Shown piece by piece: positions 49,446 through 58,805 of a stretch of 64,000 nt of DNA (position 1 is the first letter of the stretch; each line of letters begins with the position of its first letter). The stretch comes from Bacteroidales bacterium. Its GTDB lineage: Bacteria > Bacteroidota > Bacteroidia > Bacteroidales > UBA932. The DNA is taken from assembly GCA_028690215.1 (NCBI GenBank), contig JAQVBQ010000003.1, forward strand, positions 8,272 through 72,271, given 5' to 3'. The notes beneath the pieces are model-generated. The model was not told the origin of the DNA, made no database searches, and saw only the letters and a program-made list of their open reading frames with translations. A program made the translations under genes and the position numbers.

Positions 49446-51305
49446 TCATTTTTCTTCCAAACCAAGGTTAAATTTATTGAAAAGATTTTTCCCCTCGGCT
49501 GTGTATGCATAATTTATTCTCTCCATATATGCCTCTTCAACCTTTGAACGGACCATTTTCATGGTAGAATTGATCATTTTGTTCTGCTCAGTGAATGGCT
49601 CCTGAGAAAGGATAAATGTTGCCGGCAACCACCTCTCAGGGAATAATCCCGCGAATTCTCCTTTACCCTTATACCGGTTCAGATCTTCAGAGACCTTTTT
49701 TATCAGCTCCTCTCTGCTCTCCTTTCTGTTCTTGTCCACCACAATAACAGCAATTGTATATGGAGATTGATTGTTATAGAGCATTATCTGCTGAATCAAC
49801 TTAGATTGAGTGACTATTGTCTCCTCAATATCTTCAGGAGAGTATTTCTCTCCGTCACTACCTATCAACAGAGATTTGAACCGTCCCTGTACATATAGGA
49901 ATCCGTCATTATCCATATAACCCAGATCACCTGTATGAAGCCACCCGTCAATAATAGCCTCTGCAGTAGCTTTAGGATTCTTCCAGTACCCGGCCATAAC
50001 ATTCTCTCCTTTGATTACAATCTCTCCGGCTACCCCATTTCTCAATGCATTTCCTTCAGAATCCTCTATTCTTATTTCCAGTGGTTTCACTAAAATTCCG
50101 GAAGAACCAAGTTTGTGTCTGGCCGGAGTATTTGTGGAAATAACAGGAGTTGCCTCAGAAAGTCCATATCCTTGGAACATTGGAATACCTATAGCATAAT
50201 AGAACTTCTGCAGTTCTTTGTCCAAGAGTGCCCCTCCGCCCACAAAAAAGTCAAGTTCTCCACCCATGGCAAGCCTTACCTTAGAAAAGAGAATCTTATC
50301 AAAGAGAGAAACAAGAGGTTTAAGGAGAAAAGACCACCCGGATCCCCTGTTCCACCCGTCTTTATTATAGGTAATGGCGGTTTTGAGAGCAAAGTCAAAA
50401 AGACTTTCGGTCATCTTTCCTTTAGCCTTTACTGATTGTTCGATGTTTTTCTTAAAACTTTTAGCAAGAGCCGGTACAGATAAAAGTAAGTTAGGTTTTA
50501 CCTCCTGTATATTTATAGGTATATTCTTCAATGACTCTATTGCAGTTTTTCCGGGTTGTACCGTTGCCACAATCGCGCCTTTTGCTATCATTATGTAAAA
50601 ACCGACCACATGTGCAAAACAATGATCCAATGGTAATATTATCAGATTTTTATACCTTGGGGGAATATCCATGCATGTGAGTGATTGCTCTACATTGGCA
50701 GTGTAATTACGATGTGTGAGTATGACTCCTTTCGGGTCGGCTGTTGTACCGGAAGTATAAGTTATTGTGGCATAATCGTCATTCTGTATTGATTTGCCAA
50801 GTTTCTCGAACTCTTCCCGGTTTTTCTCAAGGTACTCTATACCCATCTTTATCACATCACCATAATATATCTCCCCTTCAAGATACTCGTCCATCTCGTC
50901 AAAAACCACAATATGCTTGACAAGCGGCAGTTTTTCCCTGATTATTCTTATTTTTGCCAGCTGCCTTGACGAGACCATTATAAGGGTAACATCAGCATGA
51001 ATCAATCTGAAAAGAAGATCGGAACTCTCTTCGAGTTTGATTGAGAGAGGTACGTTTACACCTGCAGCGTAAAAGATGGCCAGTTCACCAATTATCCACA
51101 GGTTTCTTCCTTCTGAAAGAATTGATGCATTGCTCTTTTTACCGAAACCGAGTGAACAAAGGCCTGCACCGAATTGTTGTGCTAGTAACCTCGTTTGTGA
51201 GTAGGTTGTAGAGTTGTAGATGCCATTTTCCTTTTCAAGCAGGAATGTCTCTTCTCCAAATTTTTCAACTGACTCCTCGAATAGGTCGATTAGTGTTCTT
51301 TTCAT
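49446..51305 (-). CDS. long-chain acyl-CoA synthetase (AMP-binding)
   Basis: ATITYTSGTTADPKGVILTHRN, GYGLSEATPVIS, HTGDLGYMDNDGFLYVQGRFKSL. Confidence 0.93.
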   Translation of the reverse strand: MKRTLIDLFEESVEKFGEETFLLEKENGIYNSTTYSQTRLLAQQFGAGLCSLGFGKKSNASILSEGRNLWIIGELAIFYAAGVNVPLSIKLEESSDLLFRLIHADVTLIMVSSRQLAKIRIIREKLPLVKHIVVFDEMDEYLEGEIYYGDVIKMGIEYLEKNREEFEKLGKSIQNDDYATITYTSGTTADPKGVILTHRNYTANVEQSLTCMDIPPRYKNLIILPLDHCFAHVVGFYIMIAKGAIVATVQPGKTAIESLKNIPINIQEVKPNLLLSVPALAKSFKKNIEQSVKAKGKMTESLFDFALKTAITYNKDGWNRGSGWSFLLKPLVSLFDKILFSKVRLAMGGELDFFVGGGALLDKELQKFYYAIGIPMFQGYGLSEATPVISTNTPARHKLGSSGILVKPLEIRIEDSEGNALRNGVAGEIVIKGENVMAGYWKNPKATAEAIIDGWLHTGDLGYMDNDGFLYVQGRFKSLLIGSDGEKYSPEDIEETIVTQSKLIQQIMLYNNQSPYTIAVIVVDKNRKESREELIKKVSEDLNRYKGKGEFAGLFPERWLPATFILSQEPFTEQNKMINSTMKMVRSKVEEAYMERINYAYTAEGKNLFNKFNLGLEEK

Positions 51306-51342
51306 TGTTTTAAATGTTTAATAAGCAAATTTATAATAAATA

Positions 51343-53103
51343 ATGTTCAATACGTGCTCTCCATACCTGAAAATGCTGTTTGGCAAGGGTATCACCTGGT
51401 ATCCATACCTAACGGAGGATCTTATTGACTTAGCTGAGAAAGAGGGTAAACTTATCTTTCAACATATTGGTTATATGAGCAATATGCACATCAGAGAGAT
51501 GGCAGAAAAGCTCTTTTCAGATCAAAGAGTGGTTAAAATTCTCAATGATAATTTCATCTGTATTGCTGAAGATAAGGAGAGTGATCCGGAATCCTATCTT
51601 ATAGGACTCGACCTTCTATTCCTGAATCAGGATTTCTCCTATGGCCCTATGAATTTGTTTGTTATGACGGACAGAAAGCCGATCATCTGTTTCTCAGACT
51701 GCGATCCGGAATACTTTCTCGATGTTGCTGGAAGCATTGTAGAAGCAAATAAAGGAAAGAAGCATCTTTTAGCTCAACTCTCCGATGAGTTGTCAAAAAG
51801 AGCAGTCAATACAGGCATCATAACAAATAAGATTACATCAGAAAACATAACTCCGGAGGTTATGGAAGCCAATACCAGACAATGGTATCTAGCAATGTTT
51901 GAGAATGATTTCATATATCAGAGGAGACCTTTTACCCCAAATCCCAGTTCTTTAATTACTCTGGTTGAATATTTACAATATTTTAAAGATCAGGAGATTT
52001 CAGACAAAATAGAATCATTGCTCGACCATCTGCAATATTCAGCATTGTTCGATCCTATAGATGGAGGATTCTTCAAACAGGCAAGCGATTATAGTTGCAA
52101 TACTCCGTTTTATGAAAAGACTTTGGAGGAAAATGCACATTTTGTTAATCTTTATTCTCTAGCTTACAAGCATTTTAATAAAGAATCTTATAGGAAAACA
52201 GCATTATTGACGTACTCTTTTATAAAGGAGAAATTATACTCTAAAAATGGTGGCTTCATAGGAAGCACTACCCTAACGACATCTTCTTATGAATCAAACT
52301 ATTATCAGTATTCTCTCAATGAATTATTGTTAATGTTTCCTGCAAGATATATGGATATTGCATTAGCTTTAGGAATGGACATTACTGTAAATAAGTTTGA
52401 TAAACAGATACCGGTGCGCAATTCAAGAACTTACAGTATAATTCATGATGAGGAGATTAAAATACTCAAGGAGAGAAGGTCGGAACATCGTGGATATTAC
52501 ACTGATAAAAGAGAGGTCACTTCGTACATCTCCCAGCTGGTGGAGTCCCTGGCGATATCCTCTGTGTTATTGAACGAACCTTCACTATATAAAGAGGCAG
52601 CGGAAATCATGGAGTATCTGTTGGTACACAACAGAAATGAAGACGGGAGATTGTACCGTTACAACTGCTGTCAGAAAAGTTCCATCCCCGGCTATCTTTC
52701 CGATTATTCAGACTTGATTGCGGCTCTGATTGAATTACATAAAGCGTCAGGTGAAGAAAACAGTGATTTTAAACTATATGCAGGGAAATATATAGACTTT
52801 GTATTAAAGCATTTTTATAAACCGGATAATGGAATGTTCAGTAAATCTGAGTGTTCTATACTGCCTGACACTATTCCGTATAAGAGAGAGTCCAATATAG
52901 ACTTTATCAAGCCATCAGCCAATTCAGTTATGGCAGGCAATCTAATCTCTTTCTACGAAATTAGTGGAAATAAAGAGTATCTGGATATTGCTGCTCAACA
53001 AATTATGAATATAGCTCCCAATCTGCACGCAGCAGGTCCGATGCTCGCAAGCTGGGCTCAGAAAATATTGAAATATATACGCCTTAAAAAGCAGATGTCC
53101 TGA
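51343..53103 (+). CDS. YyaL/SSP411 (DUF255)-family protein with thioredoxin-like N-terminus lacking CxxC
   Basis: SPYLKMLFGKGITWYPYLTEDLIDLAEKEGKLIFQHIGYMSNMHIREMAEKLF aligns by eye to the DUF255 N-terminus; C-terminal (alpha/alpha)6-like region. Confidence 0.75.
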   Translation: MFNTCSPYLKMLFGKGITWYPYLTEDLIDLAEKEGKLIFQHIGYMSNMHIREMAEKLFSDQRVVKILNDNFICIAEDKESDPESYLIGLDLLFLNQDFSYGPMNLFVMTDRKPIICFSDCDPEYFLDVAGSIVEANKGKKHLLAQLSDELSKRAVNTGIITNKITSENITPEVMEANTRQWYLAMFENDFIYQRRPFTPNPSSLITLVEYLQYFKDQEISDKIESLLDHLQYSALFDPIDGGFFKQASDYSCNTPFYEKTLEENAHFVNLYSLAYKHFNKESYRKTALLTYSFIKEKLYSKNGGFIGSTTLTTSSYESNYYQYSLNELLLMFPARYMDIALALGMDITVNKFDKQIPVRNSRTYSIIHDEEIKILKERRSEHRGYYTDKREVTSYISQLVESLAISSVLLNEPSLYKEAAEIMEYLLVHNRNEDGRLYRYNCCQKSSIPGYLSDYSDLIAALIELHKASGEENSDFKLYAGKYIDFVLKHFYKPDNGMFSKSECSILPDTIPYKRESNIDFIKPSANSVMAGNLISFYEISGNKEYLDIAAQQIMNIAPNLHAAGPMLASWAQKILKYIRLKKQMS

Positions 53104-54301
53104 ATAGTATGGAGCTGTCTCCATAACTGAGAAATCTGAAATCATTGTTGAGAGCATATTGATATATCTCTTTCCAGTAATCTCCCACAAATGCAGCAAT
53201 AAGAAGCAATAGAGTACTATTAGGCTGATGGAAGTTCGTGATAAGTATCTCTACTATCCTGAATCTGAAAGAGGGAACTATTATTATTCCTGTTTTTGTG
53301 TCAATATGATCTCTTCCGTTCTTATCCATCCATTCCAGAAGAGCCGTCAAGGATTCTGTTGTCGTGTATCTATACTCTCTCTCATAAGGTTCCCACTGAT
53401 TTACCGGAGTCGGACTCCCCTCTTCAATGCAATGAATTCCGAGATAATATAAAGATTCCAGGCATCTTGTAGATGTAGTCCCTACAGATATTACCTTTTT
53501 ATCACCCCTGTCAATCAGCTTTTCAATTAATTCTCTTGATACTGTAAATGGTTCATAATGCATGTGGTGGTTCTTTATAAACTCGGATTTAACCGGTAAA
53601 AAGGTTCCGGCCCCAACGTGCAGGCATATATTATTTATATCAATCCCTTTCTCTTGAATCCTTTTTAGTACGTTTTCTGAGAAATGAAGCCCTGCAGTCG
53701 GCGCAGCCACTGATCCCCTGTTTTGGGCATATAATGTTTGATATCTTTCAGTATCAGATTCTTCAGCCTCACGATTCAGATATGGAGGAATAGGTACTTT
53801 TCCGCATTTTTCCATTAGTTCAGAAAAAGGAATTTCCCCTTCCCATGAGAACTCTACAATTGATTTATCCTCTACCTTGCTTATCAATTTAGCCTTTAGA
53901 CAGTATTCATCCAATGAATTATGGCCATTGGAGTCAAAATAGATATATCCATCCTTCCATTTTTTACTGTTACCTATTATACATATCCATGAACAGGATT
54001 CAGTAGATGCAAATGAGACATTGTATTCATATGGCAGGTTAGGTTCCAGACAGAAGATCTCGATTTGAGCGCCACTCTCTTTTCTGAAAAACAATCTTGC
54101 AGGAACGACTTTGGTATTATTGATTACCATCAATGAGTCATTTGGCAATAACTCGTCGAGATTTGAAAATTTTGAATCGCGAACCTTGTTGTCTTGAAAT
54201 ATTAAAATCTTGGAATCTTCTCGGTTTGGAAGAGGGTATTTAGCAATTTTCTCTTCAGGCAGTATATATGTATAGTCTTTAATGCTGATTTCCGGGTACA
54301 C
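53084..54301 (-). CDS. queA: S-adenosylmethionine:tRNA ribosyltransferase-isomerase QueA (probable GTG start at 54301)
   Basis: YILPEEKIAKYPLPNREDSKIL, VINNTKVVPARL, GSVAAPTAGLHFS, HVGAGTFLPVKSE; residues upstream of VYPEIS look like translated non-coding DNA. Confidence 0.93.
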   Translation of the reverse strand: MYPEISIKDYTYILPEEKIAKYPLPNREDSKILIFQDNKVRDSKFSNLDELLPNDSLMVINNTKVVPARLFFRKESGAQIEIFCLEPNLPYEYNVSFASTESCSWICIIGNSKKWKDGYIYFDSNGHNSLDEYCLKAKLISKVEDKSIVEFSWEGEIPFSELMEKCGKVPIPPYLNREAEESDTERYQTLYAQNRGSVAAPTAGLHFSENVLKRIQEKGIDINNICLHVGAGTFLPVKSEFIKNHHMHYEPFTVSRELIEKLIDRGDKKVISVGTTSTRCLESLYYLGIHCIEEGSPTPVNQWEPYEREYRYTTTESLTALLEWMDKNGRDHIDTKTGIIIVPSFRFRIVEILITNFHQPNSTLLLLIAAFVGDYWKEIYQYALNNDFRFLSYGDSSILFRTSAF

Positions 54302-54452
54302 AATATTTTTTTTGACAAAAATATAAAAATAGAAGTGTGGAAAAAAATATTTAATAATATTAACTTTGTTTACAAATGTTACACACAACAATAACCATTG
54401 TATGTTACATAAGTATACATTAATATAGGTTAAATATCTCAATCCTTACTCA

Positions 54453-54460
54453 CAAATGTA
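54453..54460 (-). promoter_or_regulatory. Bacteroidetes-type -7 box (TACATTTG) on the queA side
   Basis: Reverse complement of CAAATGTA; TAnnTTTG match. Confidence 0.4.
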
Positions 54461-54463
54461 TAC

Positions 54464-54477
54464 ATTACATATGTAAT
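54464..54477. promoter_or_regulatory. palindromic operator-like site ATTACATATGTAAT
   Basis: Perfect 14-bp palindrome; its 12-bp core TTACATATGTAA recurs at 54769-54780. Confidence 0.5.
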
Positions 54478-54745
54478 ATTGAAATTACTATTAAGCATTA
54501 CATATACTACATATCCAGTTTGTTATGTGATTTAAATGAAGTTATTTATTGGTTCTAATACCCTATTTAACCCCTATTTAAGGCAATTAGTTGATAAAAT
54601 TGTGATTATCCATTCATAACTATTGGAATACCAGATATATAGATGTTTTAATTGGATTATTGGCTTAGATTAACCCTATTTATATTAGACTATATCAAAA
54701 GTACTGATAGAAATAGACTTTAATAATATTATCCCATCTCTTAAT

Positions 54746-54753
54746 TACATTTG
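54746..54753 (+). promoter_or_regulatory. Bacteroidetes-type -7 box (TACATTTG) upstream of the XRE regulator
   Basis: TAnnTTTG match; repeated at 54794-54801. Confidence 0.45.
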
Positions 54754-54768
54754 TATAAACAATATATG

Positions 54769-54780
54769 TTACATATGTAA
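54769..54780. promoter_or_regulatory. palindromic operator-like site TTACATATGTAA
   Basis: 12-bp perfect palindrome between two TACATTTG boxes, just upstream of the XRE regulator. Confidence 0.5.
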
Positions 54781-54810
54781 TTAATATAATGCTTACATTT
54801 GTATAACTTA

Positions 54811-55296
54811 ATGTTTACAAAAATGAGAAACAGGTTACAGCAGTTTTTAAATGCAGAACAATTATCTCCTGCCCGATTATCTGATATTATTGGTATTCAA
54901 AGATCCGGAATGTCACATATACTATCAGGAAGGAATAAACCCAGCTTTGACTTCATACAGAAGCTATTGCTTAAGTTCCCTACCCTTAATTCAGAATGGC
55001 TGATAACAGGAAAAGGAAAAATGTACAAGGAGAGTCAGGTTGTAAACCACCAGAGTTATCAAAATCTTGTTTTACCGGAAGTCGATGAAATTGCAGAAAA
55101 CCATCAGGAATCAAAAGAGATACAGCAAGATAGAAGAATTTCGGAGAATTCTGAACTCTCTGAGAATTCAATAATCGGATCCGAAAAGGAAGAAGCACGT
55201 AATAATTCAAAGCAAATTGTGAAAATGATCCTTATTTATTCTGATGGTACATTCTCTGATTTTAGACATGAGGATAGATTATATCCTGCAGATTAA
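54811..55296 (+). CDS. XRE/phage-repressor-type HTH regulator
   Basis: RLSDIIGIQRSGMSHILSGRNKPSFDFIQKLLLKFPTLNSEWLITGKGKMY; acidic low-complexity C-terminus. Start set at the ATG (54811) or 54823; the ORF-track start is a TTG. Confidence 0.8.
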   Translation: MFTKMRNRLQQFLNAEQLSPARLSDIIGIQRSGMSHILSGRNKPSFDFIQKLLLKFPTLNSEWLITGKGKMYKESQVVNHQSYQNLVLPEVDEIAENHQESKEIQQDRRISENSELSENSIIGSEKEEARNNSKQIVKMILIYSDGTFSDFRHEDRLYPAD

Positions 55297-55300
55297 TTTC

Positions 55301-55308
55301 TACCTTTG
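55301..55308 (+). promoter_or_regulatory. Bacteroidetes-type -7 box (TACCTTTG) upstream of pyrD
   Basis: TAnnTTTG match 18 bp before the ATG. Confidence 0.5.
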
Positions 55309-55325
55309 CATAAACATTCTGTTTA

Positions 55326-56351
55326 ATGTATAGATTTATTCGTCCTTTACTTTTTTCAATACTTCCTGAGCGGGCTCACATTCTCACTGTGAATCTGCTG
55401 GTTTTTTTAAGATATATCCCCTTCTCAGGGATGGTTTTAAGATGGCTCTACTCATATAATAATAAGAGTCTGGAGCGTGAGGTTTTTGGGCTTAAATTCA
55501 GAAATCCTATTGGAATGGCGGCCGGATTCGATAAGAACGGTGACATTTACAACGATCTTTCGAACTTCGGGTTTGGTTTTGTCGAAATAGGTTCATTAAC
55601 ACATGTTGAGCAGATTGGTAATCCAAGACCAAGGGTATTCAGAATCATTGAGGAAAATGCCATTATTAACCGCATGGGTATAAACAACAAAGGAGTAAAA
55701 CATGCTGTAAGCTATATGAAATCTAATAAACCCAGATTGATTATAGGTGGAAACATAAGTAAAAGCACCTCTTGCAGTAATGAAATGGCGGCTCTGGATT
55801 ATGAGAAATCATTTACTCAGCTCTATGATTTTGTCGATTTCTTCGTGCTCAATGTCTCTTGTCCAAATGTTAAAGGGTTGGTTAAACTACAGAATATTAC
55901 CGCTCTTTCTGAGATTATCGACAGACTTACTGCAATTAGAAGATTCAACGATGAATATAGGCCGATATTGCTGAAGGTATCACCTGATCTTACAAATGAC
56001 CAGCTTGACGAGATAATTGAATTGATACTTATTTCAGGAATTGATGGAATTGTAGCAACAAACACAACCAGCACAAGAGAGCTTTTAAAAGATAATGGAG
56101 CTGCTATTGAGGCAATTGGTGATGGTGGTCTAAGCGGAGAGCCGCTCTTCAAAAGGAGTCTTGAGGTTGTCAGGTATATCCATAAGAAGAGTGCAGGAAT
56201 GTTGCCAATCATAGCTGTTGGAGGTGTTACAACCCCTGAAAGAGCTAAGGAGATGCTTGATGCCGGAGCTTCATTGGTTGAGGTGTATACCGGTTTTATA
56301 TATAATGGTCCTGGTTTCGTAAAGAGTATTCTTAAATATCTATCTAAATAA
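55326..56351 (+). CDS. pyrD: dihydroorotate dehydrogenase (quinone type)
   Basis: NPIGMAAGFDKNGD, EIGSLTHVEQIGNPRPRVFR, VLNVSCPNVKGL, LLKVSPDL, GGLSGEPLF. Confidence 0.95.
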   Translation: MYRFIRPLLFSILPERAHILTVNLLVFLRYIPFSGMVLRWLYSYNNKSLEREVFGLKFRNPIGMAAGFDKNGDIYNDLSNFGFGFVEIGSLTHVEQIGNPRPRVFRIIEENAIINRMGINNKGVKHAVSYMKSNKPRLIIGGNISKSTSCSNEMAALDYEKSFTQLYDFVDFFVLNVSCPNVKGLVKLQNITALSEIIDRLTAIRRFNDEYRPILLKVSPDLTNDQLDEIIELILISGIDGIVATNTTSTRELLKDNGAAIEAIGDGGLSGEPLFKRSLEVVRYIHKKSAGMLPIIAVGGVTTPERAKEMLDAGASLVEVYTGFIYNGPGFVKSILKYLSK

Positions 56352-56359
56352 TTTAAAGG

Positions 56360-57628
56360 ATGTTAACTGCTTCTATCTGCACAATTGGTGACGAGATTCT
56401 GATCGGGCAAATTGTGGATACAAACTCCTCTATGATTGCAAAGGAGCTAAATAAATGTGGAATAAAGGTCAATAAAATGATATCTATTCAGGATGATGAG
56501 AGTGAGATTGTTTCGTCCCTGGAAGAGTGCTCACATATAAATGATATTTTGATTGTTACAGGTGGATTAGGTCCTACCAAAGATGATATAACAAAAAGAT
56601 CATTAGCACATTTGTGCAGATGTGACAAATATAGATATGATGCTTCTCAGGCATCAATAATAGATGAAATTTGTAGTAGAAGGGGTATAGTTCTTTCTCA
56701 ATTAAATAAAGATCAGGCACTTGTTCCTGAATGTTGCAGGGTTCTACCTAATAGAATGGGAACTGCTCCCGGAATGGTATTCACCCTCCCTGCCGCGGAA
56801 GATAGAAAAGTCCTTCTTTTTTCCCTTCCAGGTGTACCATATGAGATGGAACATCTGTTACCATCTGTTATTAAGACGATTAAAGAGGAGTTTGTTTGTG
56901 AAAACATATTCCACAGAACCCTGCTGACATATGGAATTCCTGAGTCATTACTGGCATCTAAGATAGAGAGTTGGGAGGATAGCCTACCTGATGAGATAAA
57001 ACTGGCCTATCTTCCAAGTCCACAGAGTGGTGTAAAATTGAGAATCTCAATATATGGCGGTGATTTCTCTAAATCTTCACTTATAGCAGAAGAAGAGGCA
57101 AATAAACTCAGACCCTTACTAGGCAGTGCTTTATATGGTGAAAATGAGGAAACGCTGGAGTCTGTTATTGGAGAGTATCTCCTAAAGAACGGAAAGAAAA
57201 TTTCTGTGGCTGAGTCTTGTACATCAGGAAAATTATCATCTCTTCTGACCTCTATCCCCGGTTCTTCCGCCTACTTTACCGGCGGAGTTGTTGCCTATGG
57301 CAATAACATTAAGATGAATATACTTGGTGTGAAGGAAGAGACCATTGAGAAATATGGTGCTGTCAGCTGTGAATGTGTGAAGGAGATGGCTGAGGGAATT
57401 AAAAGGCTGATGAAAACAGACTATGCAATAGCCACATCCGGTATAGCGGGACCCTCGGGTGGTACTGATACAAAGCCAGTAGGTACAATATGTATAGCTA
57501 TAGCCGGCCCTGATTTTATTGAAACATATGTTAAAGTATTCAATGGAGACAGAATCAGGAACGTTCAGAGGTTTTCTGCAGAGGCACTCAACCTTTTGCG
57601 CTTAAAGCTTGGTATACAGCTAATGTAA
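56360..57628 (+). CDS. CinA family protein (MoaB-like plus nicotinamide-nucleotide amidohydrolase domains)
   Basis: SICTIGDEILIGQIVDTNSSMIAKELN, VTGGLGPTKDDITK, VAESCTSGKLSSLLTSIPGSSAYFTGGVVAY. Confidence 0.93.
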   Translation: MLTASICTIGDEILIGQIVDTNSSMIAKELNKCGIKVNKMISIQDDESEIVSSLEECSHINDILIVTGGLGPTKDDITKRSLAHLCRCDKYRYDASQASIIDEICSRRGIVLSQLNKDQALVPECCRVLPNRMGTAPGMVFTLPAAEDRKVLLFSLPGVPYEMEHLLPSVIKTIKEEFVCENIFHRTLLTYGIPESLLASKIESWEDSLPDEIKLAYLPSPQSGVKLRISIYGGDFSKSSLIAEEEANKLRPLLGSALYGENEETLESVIGEYLLKNGKKISVAESCTSGKLSSLLTSIPGSSAYFTGGVVAYGNNIKMNILGVKEETIEKYGAVSCECVKEMAEGIKRLMKTDYAIATSGIAGPSGGTDTKPVGTICIAIAGPDFIETYVKVFNGDRIRNVQRFSAEALNLLRLKLGIQLM

Positions 57629-57683
57629 TATAAACATTACACATTGTAACAAAAATGTGATATAACGCCTTATAACTCTATAT

Positions 57684-58805
57684 ATGAAAAACTTAACACT
57701 AATAATCGCAATTATTCTAATATCTATGCAATCTTGTACATCTGATCAAAATAATAAAGACAGTATAGCCCTGGAAAGGGTAGATTCTCTTTTTAACTCA
57801 CTCTATCCGGCAAATGAGCCCGGGGTGGCTGTTCTCATAATGAAGCAGGATTCTATAATTTTTGACAAAGGATATGGAATTGCAGATATGGAAAAACTAA
57901 CCCCGATTGATGGGAATACTTTTTTCAACATAGCCTCTGTATCCAAACAATTTTCCGGAGTGGCACTGATGATGCTTGCTGAAGAGGGTAAGCTTTCGTT
58001 GGATGATAGTGTTAAAAAGTGGTTTCCTGAATTTAAGGCAGACTTCTTCGAAAAGATTACTTTAAGACACCTCCTATCGCACACTTCCGGCATTCCGGAT
58101 TCCAGAGACAGGAGTGACAGAAATTTTGTCCTTACATCAACAGATGTAGAGTCGTATTCATACCTGGAGGATCTGGACTCGCTCAATTTTGAGCCAGGAA
58201 CATCCTACGAGTATATGAATCCTACTTTCCAACTTATGTACACAATCATAGAGAAGGCTTCAGGAGTACAGTTCGACACCTTTATGAGAAAAAGAATTTT
58301 TGACCCATGCGGAATGGCAGAGGCTACATATTTTGAAGCAGGGAAAATTATTCCGAGAATGGCTCACGGTTACCTTTACGACTCTACCACACAGAAATAT
58401 AATGAATTTGATTATGGTGAGGAGTCTTTTTTTGCAACAAAGGCTGATGGTGGCCTGTATACATCAACCAGAGAGTTTGTTCAATGGGAGAAAGGGTTGA
58501 GAGAGAATAAACTCATAAGCGAGAAGATGAAATTATCGGCACATTCGCCAAAAATTGCCATCAATGACATGCCATACACTTCATATGGTTACGGTTGGTT
58601 TATTGAAGAGAAGCCGGGTTATCCTGTAAAGGTATTCCATACAGGTGACAATGGTGGATTCCATATTTATGCGGGAAGATATCCTGAAAACGGAATTCTC
58701 TATCTCTTCTTTTCCAATAGGAACGATAGAGATAGAGAAGCAACAGCATCGAAGCTCGATGAGATATTCAAGCAAGCCGGATGGCTTAGCTCTGTTTCCG
58801 ATTAA
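57684..58805 (+). CDS. beta-lactamase-related serine hydrolase lipoprotein
   Basis: Lipobox SMQSC; SVSK (SxxK) in NIASVSKQFSGVALMMLAEEGKLSLDDSVKKWFPEF; LLSHTSGIPD; YEYMNP. Confidence 0.9.
   Translation: MKNLTLIIAIILISMQSCTSDQNNKDSIALERVDSLFNSLYPANEPGVAVLIMKQDSIIFDKGYGIADMEKLTPIDGNTFFNIASVSKQFSGVALMMLAEEGKLSLDDSVKKWFPEFKADFFEKITLRHLLSHTSGIPDSRDRSDRNFVLTSTDVESYSYLEDLDSLNFEPGTSYEYMNPTFQLMYTIIEKASGVQFDTFMRKRIFDPCGMAEATYFEAGKIIPRMAHGYLYDSTTQKYNEFDYGEESFFATKADGGLYTSTREFVQWEKGLRENKLISEKMKLSAHSPKIAINDMPYTSYGYGWFIEEKPGYPVKVFHTGDNGGFHIYAGRYPENGILYLFFSNRNDRDREATASKLDEIFKQAGWLSSVSD

Noticed and set aside
54302-54442. N-terminal extension of the queA ORF (MRYLTYINVYLCNIQW...)
   Set aside because: AT-rich, contains promoter and operator-like repeats, and has no QueA similarity; GTG at 54301 just before VYPEISIKDYTYILPEEKIA is a better start.
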